From NCBI RefSeq assembly GCF_030272615.1, contig NC_081410.1, positions 125,615,640 to 125,679,639 of the forward strand: DNA of 64,000 nucleotides. Direction: 5' to 3'. Position numbers and translations under genes: made by a program. The notes below the pieces were generated by a model. That model had not been told where the DNA came from and ran no database searches. It saw only the letters and a list, made by a program, of their open reading frames with translations. Positions within the stretch are counted from its first letter, which is position 1, and every line of letters begins with the position of its first letter. Source of the DNA: Cryptomeria japonica. Taxonomy: Eukaryota > Streptophyta > Pinopsida > Cupressales > Cupressaceae. Positions 55,013 to 64,000 of this stretch are shown here, piece by piece.

Positions 55013-58000
55013 GATATTCCGAAGAGCTATGTGTAGAACCTGCGAAGGTGCATGCTGTTGATAGGATCCTCCAAAGGTTCATCTTTTGTAGTTGAGAGCT
55101 GATATGCCCCAAATCCATATACTGCTGTAATGATGTAAGGACCAAGCCAATTTGGTTCGAACTTGCCCTTCTTCTCTCTGTCTTGCTGATTCTTGGGATT
55201 TTCTCTTAGAACCAAGTCACCCACCTCAAATGTGCGAGGCTTGACTTTGTGATTGTAGCTACGACTCATTCATTGTTGGTAAGCCTTGAGATGATTAAAA
55301 GCAGTTTGCCTCCGTTCATCCAGCAGTTCTAGTTCTTGTAAGCGAGAGACCCTGTAATCTTCATCAGTGATGATGTTTTGCAAAGAGACCCATAAAGAAG
55401 GTAACTCGACCTCAATAGGCAAGATGGCTTCAGTGCCATAGACAAGTGAGTAGGGTGTAGCTCTTGTAGGTGTGCGGACACTTGTGCGGTAAGCCCAAAG
55501 TGCAGGATTGAGTTGGATATGCCAGTTACGGCCAGCGTCATCGACTGTCTTTTTGAGGATTTTAAGAATTGTTTTATTAGATGCTTCAGCTTGGCCATTA
55601 CCTTGGGGGTAATATGGTGTGGAGAAATGATGGGAAATATGGAAGCGGTCACAGAGTTCACGAACATCCTGATTTTTGAAGGGACGCCCATTATCAGTAA
55701 TAATGGAAATAGGAATACCATATCGGCAAATGATATAGTTAAGGATGAAGGTAGCAATTTGTTTTCCAGTGACTTGTGTGAGAGGCACGGCTTCAATCCA
55801 CTTTGTGAAATACTCTGTGGCTGTGATAATGAATTTATGACCATTGGAAGAAGGAGGGTGAATCTTGCCTATGAGATCAAGTCCCCACTGACAAAAGGGC
55901 CAAGGAGACGCGAGTGGTTGTAGTTCTTGTGCTGGTGCATGTATGAGGTCTCCATGAATTTGACATTGCTTACATTTCTTGACAAACTGATATGAGTCTT
56001 TTTCCATATTGGGCCAGTAATATCTAGTCCTGATGAGTTTCTTGGCCAAGGTAGGACCACTAGCATGCGGACCACATATCCCTTCATGCACTTCACGTAA
56101 CGCAATCTGAGCTTCGTCGCTTTCTAAACATCTAAGAAGAGTGCCATCTAGACCTCGTCGGTATAGGATATCAGCTAGAATGACATATCGAGAGGATTGG
56201 CAAATGAAAGTGCGGCGTTGGTTATTCGATAGATCAGGAGGTAGGGTATTGTTGCGAAGGTATGTGAAGATGGAACCATATAACTGGGATTCGGGACCAA
56301 CAACGCATATCATTTCAGTAGGAGTGATCTCATATGAAGGAACCAACAGGTTGTCTACCAGGAACTCATAGCAGGTTTCATTTTGAGGTAGATCAATTAG
56401 TGAAGCAATTGTAGCCATGGCATCTGCAGCACGATTCTGCTCTCTTGGTATCTGCTCAAAATCTATCTTTGTGAAGTGTTGTTTCAAATCATCCACCATT
56501 TGTTTGTAAGGCATTAATTTTTCATCTTTTGTTTGGTAATCGTCAGTTGCTTGATGGATGACAAGTTAAGAATCCCCAAAAACACGAAGTTCTTGGATCT
56601 TCCACTGAACTGTAATTCGTAATCCAGTTGTTAATGCCTCATATTCCACTATATTGTTAGTGCAAGGAAATGATAAGCGGTATGATTTTGGTATAGAATC
56701 GCCTTGAGGAGTTATAAAGAGAATACCAGCACCTGCCCCATGCTGTGTGTATGAACCGTCAAAGTACAGTTGCCATGGCCTTGCCTGTGATATGGTTAAA
56801 ATGGATTCGTCTGGAAATTCTGAATTTAGAGGAGCATCATCAACCATGGGGGCATCTGCTAATTGATCCATGATTGCTTGTCCTTTTATTGCTTTTCTAT
56901 CTACATACTCAATGTCGAATTCACTCAGGATCATTACCCACTTGGCCAGTCGCCCAGTAAGTGTTGCTTTATTGAGAAGATATTTTAATGGATCAATTCT
57001 TGCAATCAACTTAGTCTTATGAGTAAGCATATAATGGCGTAATTTCTGTGAAGCAAAGACCACAGCGAGACATGCATGCTCGATTGGTGTGTAGTTTAGC
57101 TCATATCCCACCAATGTGCGACTGATATAGTATACTGCTTTTTCCTTGCCGTCAGCAATTTGTTGTGCTAGGAGTGCCCCCAGTGCTGTTGGAGTAGCTG
57201 ATATGTATAGTAGCAAAGGCTGATCTGGAATTGGTGGCATCAAAACTGACGGATTCAAAAGATAATCTTTGAGCGTCTGAAAAGCTTGTTGACAGTTATC
57301 ATCCCATTTGAATTTGATATTTTTATGTAGCAGGTGCTGAAAAGGATTACACTTATCTGCAAGTTGTGTTATGAATCTTCGTATAGACTGGAGTCTCCCT
57401 TGTAAGGATCGAAGTTGACTGATATTTCTGGGTGGCGGCATGTCCAAGATAGCCTTGACTTTTGCTGGATCGGCTTCGATTCCTCTTTTGGACATAATGA
57501 ATCCAAGGAGCTTCCCGGAGGTTACTTCAAAGACACATTTCTTGGGGTTTAATCTTACTTTGTATTTTTCCAACCGATCAAAGATGACTGAAAGTATGTC
57601 CAAATGTGTATCTCTGTCTATTGATTTACCCAAGAGATCATCAACATAATCTTCCACGGTTATGTGCATGAGATCATGAAAAATAGTGGTTATTGCTCTT
57701 TGATATGTAGCACCTGCATTTTTTAGCTCAAAGGGCATGACATTCCAACAGAAAGTTCCCCATGGACAAGTGAATGATATTTTGTGTTGATCCTCGGGTG
57801 CAATCCTAATTTGATTATAACCAGAAAATCCATCCATTAAAGATAACATTTCATGACCTGTTGTGAGATCAACGATCAAGTCAATATTTGGTAATGGGAA
57901 GTCGTCTTTCGGACAAGCTTTGTTGATGTCTCTGAAATCTGTACATATTCTGATGCTGTGATCTGGTTTACTGACAGGTACTAAATTGGAGATCCATTCG

Positions 58001-58372
58001 GGATAATCAATTGGGCGTATGAATCCGACATCCAATAACTTCTCCAGCTCTGCTTTGACTAGTAATGCCACTTGTGGATGCATTTTCCTTAATTTCTGTT
58101 TCACTGGCTTTGCCCCCGGTTTGACTGTCAAATGATGCATTACCAAATCTGGATCTAGCCCAAGCATATCAGCGTATGACCATGCAAAGTTGATTTGTCG
58201 TTCTTTGAAGAAGCTTATGAATTTTGACCTTTCGGACTCTGTCAATGATTGAGCCAGGAATATATTGTGTGGAACTTCTTCTGTACCAATGTTTGTTTTG
58301 ACAGTATCCTCTACCAACATGGATGACTTTTCCTCATATGATGCTGGAAGAATGTCGAGCCTTCCATCTTCG

Positions 58373-58395
58373 GGTGCCTCAGAGAGGTTTTCACC
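58373..58395 (-). promoter_or_regulatory. two-stem module in T2 pol (counterpart of T1 module b)
   Basis: Minus strand: GGTG, AAAA, CCTC, TCT, GAGG, CACC. Both stems are fully Watson-Crick. Confidence 0.65.
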
Positions 58396-58435
58396 CTCAG
58401 ATACGTCCTTTCTTTTTACTTTTTTGGGATCAGAT

Positions 58436-58458
58436 AGCGCCACAGTGTGGTTTTCGCC
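58436..58458 (-). promoter_or_regulatory. two-stem module in T2 pol (counterpart of T1 module a)
   Basis: Minus strand: GGCG, AAAA, CCAC, ACT, GTGG, CGCT. The outer arm C replaces T of T1 opposite G. Confidence 0.65.
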
Positions 58459-61400
58459 ATAAGACCCTTGATTTGTTCTTATTTTCACATTTTTGCGACT
58501 GGAAGGTCCGACACCCTCACCAAAATATGCCATGTTGTTGAGTTCTATGGTGTATCCTGCTTTGTAGTCCCCAAGGGGAAGATCATCTCGTATGCCAAGA
58601 TAGTTGATAATAGCTTCGTCATTTTGAAATGTGTCAAATTGTGTTGGTCCTTCATAATCCCAATCAATGAGTTGGTGGTGAACAAGGGGAAGGCCTTTAA
58701 TGTTTTCGGAGTTTGCGGGGCTAAGAGTGAAGATGTGGTTATATTCGGGTATATCGAGGCAATCGTCGAGGTCATCGATGGCACTCTCCTCATCAGTTTC
58801 GATCGCAAGCGAATCCAAATTGTCGTCACTAGTAGCGCCTTCTGGGACAGGTGTCCTCATCCTATGTGATTTCGACCTAGAACCTTGAGACGAAGACTGT
58901 GTGCAATCCTTATGGGTTGTTTCTTGACCAACTCTGAACTTTTTATAAAATTCCTCTTCTTCTATAGGTTCATTTGGCTCTCTGAATGTCGCGGTGAGCT
59001 CATAGTCACTGGAGGATTTGTCTGAACCCCATTCCCATTCGTTGGAATCTGTGGAATAGTAATCCTCTTGTTGAACTTTGGCAGCTTTGATTTGTGATGC
59101 CTCTTCTGGCCTTTTAGTGTGGATCTTGGAAGTCAGAAAACCAAGTCCCTTTGAGCGTTCCCTTTTTACAGTCAATTCAGGTTGTAAGGGCTCCATAACG
59201 CCTTCTTTGCATAACCCAAGAGGGCTTTTTCCATCATACCCGAATTTTTGTAAAATCTTGAAGCCTTTGCCGTATTTCTCACAAGGTATATTGATTTGAT
59301 CTTGTGTGTCATCTTCAATGTCTTTATAGAGCATTTTGTATAAATCTTCCTCTTCTAGTTCACCCCATCTTTGAAAGGTAGTAGGATCCCATTTGAGTAT
59401 CATGATGGATATTTGCTTGTTAGGATGTGGCCTTCCATATTCTTTTGGAGAGCTCGTGACTTGTTGTAGATACATGGTCTGATTTAAAGTGTATTCTCCC
59501 ATGCCTTTGTCCTGAAATTTGCCTTTAAGTTCACCTTGTTTTGATGTCGAAGGTTTCAATGACTCAAGGTCAATGTATGCCGAAGAAGGAGCAGCCTCAC
59601 GATTACTGGGAATGATGGTTTCAGTATGTGATCTCAGGTTATTGCAATATATGAACGGATTAGGATCACCGTTAACTGTTACCTCGACTCCATTATGAGG
59701 AAACTTAATGCATTGATGATATGTTGATGGGACTGCCCTCATCTCATGAATCCAAGGATGTCCTAGCAATATATTATAAGTGAGATCCAGATCTAGGACC
59801 TGACAAACCACATCCTTTGTGACTGGCCCAATTCTTAGAGGTAAGGTGACTGTGCCCTTGGATGAGCGCTCTTCATCATCATATGCCTTGATGGTGATTT
59901 GATTTGTTGAATTCACAGCTTTATCAGAATATCCTAATTGTTTAATGGTGCTCAATGTACAAATGTTTAGACCAGCTCCTCCATCTATCAGGACTCGCTT
60001 TATTCGATGTTTGTGTATGAAGGCTTCAACATGTAAAGGTGCATTATGTGGCTGACTTACGGAGGCGTCATCGGCTTCTGTGAAGGTAAGGGAGTGTGGA
60101 ATGGAAAGGTATCCCACCATGGCTTGAAACTGGTCCACGTTCAGATCAGTAGGAACGACAGTGTCTCTCAAGATTTTGTCAAGAATAGATTTATGAGCGG
60201 GGGATATACGTAGGAGCTCAAGGATGGAGATGAGCGTGGGTGTCTTCCCTAACTGTTCTACAAGGTCATACTCAGGTTTGGTTGATGAAGAAGCGGTATT
60301 TTTAGTGGAGGCACCTGGCAACGTAATTTTACCTCGACGAGTTGTAACATGACATTCAGAGGTATGTTCGAAAGAAGATCCAACACCTCTTAGGACAATC
60401 TTGGGTCTCTGAGGAGGATTCTCAGGGTTTTTGTTCTTGATGGTAATAGTAGAAATATGATTGTCCATCGAGATGTGATTGATAGTTGAATCATAGTTAT
60501 AGGGTGCTCTAGTATAGTTGGCCTGATCATCTGTGACTTTAGCTTTTCCCTTGTCATGCTTTGGGAATGGTTCCTTAAACATCTCATGTTCTTGATTGGA
60601 TGAGTGTCCCTCAATCTCAATATCACCTCTATCAATGAGATCTTGCACAATGTTCTTCAGTCGATGACAATTTCCTGTCTTATGACCCTTGCTCTTATGA
60701 AATTCACAATACTCATCATCATTCCACCAATTTGGTTTGACCTTTGGTTCATATGGAGGAAAATCTGGAACTGTGATCACTTTGTTTGCCACAAGCTTTT
60801 TGAAGACTGATTCAAGTGGTTCTCCCAATGGGGTGTACTTCCTTCGTGGTCTAGAAGTTGTTTGAGTATTCACTTGATTGTTTGTAGAACTTGATCCTGA
60901 AAAGATGAATTTGGGTCATACTGTATTGGCATCCACAACACCATCATTGACTGTGTTCTTGTTTTTATTCCAAAATCTTGGCTTGTCTTTTCCTTTAAAG
61001 TCATCTTTGTTTTCTTTGAATATCTTAATGACTCCTTGCTCAATTAGAACCTTTTCTGTTGCTAAGCCCTTTTCAATAACATCCTTGAAGGTGGACAAAC
61101 AAGCTTTCCTTAGATCATAACCCATTGTCCTTGTTAACATTTTGTGTGAACATCTCTACCATTTGTTTATGTGGAATTTCGCAAGAACATCTACTAGCTA
61201 GATTTCTCCATCTTTGTAAAAATGATGCAAAAGATTCTCCTTCTTTTTGCTTAGTATTGCACAAAGTAGTGACTGAGATATCTGTCTCTATATTGTAGGA
61301 GAAATGTTGAATAAATGTCTCTGCTAAGTCACCCCATGACTTAATACCAGGTGGTAGTTGGGAGAACCATTCCATAGCTTGATCGCCTAAGCTTTGTGGG

Positions 61401-62539
61401 AACAATCTCATCAAATATGTTTCTTCTGCCGCTACCTCAATGCAAGCTGTGAAAAATTGTCTTATGTGTGCCTTGGGGTCCCCTTTTCCTCTATACTTAT
61501 CAAATTTTGGCGTCACAAAGTGTGCAGGAAATGGAGGCATTGGAATGCTCTTGTCAAATGGATAAGGACATATGTCTCTCATAGTGTATGTTGGTTTTGG
61601 TGTATTTATGTCCTCCATTTTCTTTTGTAAATCTCTGATTTGTTGCTCCAAATTACTCTTAGGTGGAGATCGACTTCTTGAAGCATACCCCATGTTTGAA
61701 GCACCAATTGTAGGAGGAGCATATTGCATGTATGGATGATATTGATCATACACATGTTCATATGGAGGAGGTCTATATTGATGCGGCATATATGTAGCAC
61801 TTGGTATAGCTTCATGTTGAGGAACCCCATATCTATTTTGTGCATGTATACCATATTCTACAGGCATGTCATGTTCTATTGTGTTGCCCCCAAATTTGAC
61901 ACGGGGTTTCCTTGTGTCCAAGTTTTGAGCATGTCTTTGAATGTCCAATTGTTTTGGTTGATCCATAGCTTGAGCATATCTATCTGCATAAGGCTTCCAT
62001 AACGGTCTTCGAAGGTAAGTATCATATGTTTGACCATGTGTATGTGGGACTTCTGGTTTTTGAAGGAAAGCTGATGGTGATTCAGGTACCATATGTGGTC
62101 CTCTATTTCCTCCACTATTAGGTCTCCTTTGATCCATGTTGGAGTGAGTTTGTTGCAAGGGTCGATTTTCCATAAGTTGAGACATGTCAAAATCATGAGG
62201 TATCTTGGCTCCACTTTGTGCCATCATGTGTAAAAAGTACTGTCTATCCCTCCTCATTATTTCTTCAACCAATCTATTGAAATGGGGATTCATAATGGAT
62301 TCTTCTACATCTGTTGAACGTATTGAAAAGTTGTCCACATTGTCATTGTGTGTAACATTGTTGTTTGTAGTGTCTGCGTTTTCCACATTTGGAATGTTTC
62401 TATAAACATCCATGTCAGGTAATGTAGTGTGCTCAGGATTGAAAAATAAATCATTGTCATACTCATAAGAACTCATGTTTGCGGACTCTTGAACTTCTTT
62501 AGCTTCTCTCCTAGATTTTTGAAGACGGGTTTCAACCAT

Positions 62540-64000
62540 GAACTAGGTATTGACCAAGATGTGAGAGACTAGATGAAAAATGGAAAGAGTATGGAAGACC
62601 AAGAGTTGTATGGAGTGTAAATGAATCTGAGGTGTACTTGCAATGTCCAAAATGTAAGACCAAGTATGTATGTAGTAGAGTAGGTGTGACTTCCAAAGAG
62701 AGGATAGTTTCTCTTGATGAGGTAAGCTGACCTTGACTCTATGTAAGACCAAATGAGACCCAAAGGTAAGAAACCTTGATGAGGGACCACTTAGCAAAGT
62801 GTAGTTGTATGTAGTGTGTTGACAAAGTATGATGAGGACAAGCAAGTGACCTTTTGACTCAAGTTTAGACAAGTATGACTGTAAAATGAGATGTGAAGCA
62901 ATGATGGACTGTATGAGACCCAAAGACAGGTTGAATGCTAGATGAAACCTGAAGAAACAACCTAGGAAGCTCAAGTATTCCGAAACTGATTTCTTTTGTT
63001 TGCTGGACTGTAAAAATTTTCAATTCTGGACACATACGCTTCTGTATACTTCATAGACGCGATTCCCAGACATAGACGTGTCTTTGTTCGACACAGGCGC
63101 TTCTAGACACACAGATGCTATTATGCCCTTCACAGACGCGCTTAGATGACTTAGACGCGGTTAAAACAGACACAGACGCGTTTCTGTAAACTTCGTGCAA
63201 TTTTTCCAATCTATGAAGTCGTTTTGTTGTGACCAAATCCAACTGTTTGACTATTTTTCGTGACAAGAGGACACAATGTTGATGAGGACTCAATGTTTGC
63301 AAGTGTTTAAACTCCAAAAGTGTGTTGTTTGATGTAAAATGTTTTGCATACACTTGAAGACACAAAAGACACAATGTTTTGTTGTTTGGTCTTCATTGTT
63401 TGAATGTTTAACATAAGACAAGCACAATTCTTATGGCTGGCCAAGACAATAGTTGTTGATCCCACATAGGGTTTTACCCCCGAAGCTACACTATTCAGAG
63501 CGGATACTTAGATGCTTGACCTCACTGGCTCCACCCTCGGCACTCACTTCTCAGGTCAGCCAAGCATCAGTCCCCATGAAAACTCCCCAAGGCGAACTTT
63601 GTATCTCTACTAAGAACCGTATGTGTGTGGGCCGCTACCAGAGGTCCGACCTCCTACCCCAACAACTAGAAGGATTTGGGCTTCTAAAACAAAAAGGTGC
63701 TAGTAAGGGCATCCGCTTGTGTGGCCATACATGCGGCACTTTCAGCTCTATAAATACGGAAGGCTCCCAGCCGGTAGGGGTTACGCCCTACAAATGATCA
63801 AATAAATTTGATCAAACGGGTTTATGGGGAGACATAGTGTCGGTATGAACTAATCAGCACGCGTTATTCATAGTTTTCACCATGAATACATTTGATTATA
63901 GTGGTTCCGATGAGGTGGGTTTTCCTCGCTACCACTTGGGTTGTTCTCTTCTCACTAGTAGTCCTAATGACCACATGGGAAGACAGGCCCTCTAAAGATT
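62540..64000 (-). other. T2 leader (continues beyond the window)
   Basis: Reverse complement of the T1 leader from about 32460 to 34100, including the hairpin chain (GATCAAAT/ATTTGATC near 63795-63815, GGTGAAAA in the ATTCAT/ATGAAT loop near 63870-63890) and a shorter, decayed GCGTCTGTG array at 63030-63190. No coding sequence recognised; frames here overlap the repeats and are not genes. Confidence 0.8.

Larger units (their letters stand above)
55027..62539 (-). pseudogene. gag-pol: T2 gag-pol polyprotein with one frameshift and three stops
   Basis: Starts at ATG 62539 and ends at 55027, with the same domain order as T1. Gag is open to 61115, where one extra base near 61126-61135 shifts the frame (T1 lacks it). 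Below that, one frame continues to the end with stops at TGA 60916 (AGA in T1), TAA 56566 (CAA in T1) and TGA 55270 (CGA in T1). The longest open part, 60873-56566, has 1435 codons: knuckle, protease IDGGAGLNI, G-patch-like part, RT with YVDD, RNase H and the start of the second RNase H. 56514-55270 holds integrase. Not active as it stands; domain calls are secure. Confidence 0.93.
49626..64000 (-). mobile_element. T2: second Tat-type element with antisense PMD gene (5' end outside window)
   Basis: Same family as T1, on the minus strand: 3' LTR at 49626-50385, PMD gene on the plus strand, gag-pol from 62539 down to 55027, and a leader reaching the window end. The 5' LTR and primer site are not in view. 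Coding damage is one frameshift and several stops, none at the same codon as in T1. Confidence 0.92.

Noticed and set aside
5052-64000. tRNA or rRNA genes
   Set aside because: I looked for tRNA A/B boxes with cloverleaf pairing and for rRNA-like stretches and saw none that I could support.

Overview
The window is nuclear DNA from a plant with a large, transposon-rich genome. I see no host gene, rRNA or tRNA. Nearly all of it is LTR retrotransposons, mostly Ty3/gypsy of the Tat type (two RNase H domains, no chromodomain) plus one Ty1/copia element, nested in each other and at different stages of decay. A gymnosperm such as a conifer is my best guess from the old, nested, AT-rich elements, but the sequence alone cannot prove it.

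Layout. 1-5051: decayed gypsy element A0 (LTR end, primer site, gag, protease, an RNase H lying before the RT). 5052-9141: Tat-like element B (5' LTR and protease region, no capsid-type gag). 9142-12982: element C (5' LTR and long leader) interrupted by solo LTR D (10413-11576, TSD ATACT). 12983-17340: unassigned AT-rich DNA with telomere-like hairpins and a GC-rich repeat island. 17340-24403: old Tat-like element T0 with a gag remnant, no visible pol, and an antisense plant-mobile-domain (PMD) gene cut by a copia element. 24404-30466: the copia element, its 3' LTR truncated and joined to a second PMD-type element, A'. A' is itself interrupted by T1 (30932-47277, complete, two 812-bp LTRs that look identical, TSD CCTAT) and then by T2 (49626 to beyond 64000, minus strand).

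T1 and T2 belong to one family: LTR, about 2.3 kb leader, one long gag-pol frame (gag, zinc knuckle, protease, G-patch-like segment, RT, RNase H, second RNase H, DD35E integrase), a structured 3' region, and between pol and the 3' LTR a gene on the opposite strand encoding a PMD protein. In T1, T2 and A' this antisense gene has the same plan: TATA box, exon 1 of 22-25 codons, phase-0 intron with GT-AG borders, and a long PMD exon.

The most unusual signal is a set of short repeats with constant cores and variable arms that stay complementary. (1) A 15-nt core, CCCTGTTCATCACAA in genomic sense, is flanked by changing 5-nt arms in the PMD intron (six copies in T1, six in T2). (2) A two-stem module, GGYG-AAAA-stem-loop-stem-CGCY, occurs inside pol and in the 3' region (four copies in T1, five in T2). 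(3) GCGTCTGTG arrays lie in both the gag-pol leader and the PMD intron. (4) The copia LTR has a CTAACA-loop hairpin series. (5) Element C and the A' intron have GTCRTACGAG arrays. In families 1 and 2 most exceptions to Watson-Crick pairing are G.U pairs when read in the genomic RNA sense, which points to selected RNA structure. All comparisons were made by eye.
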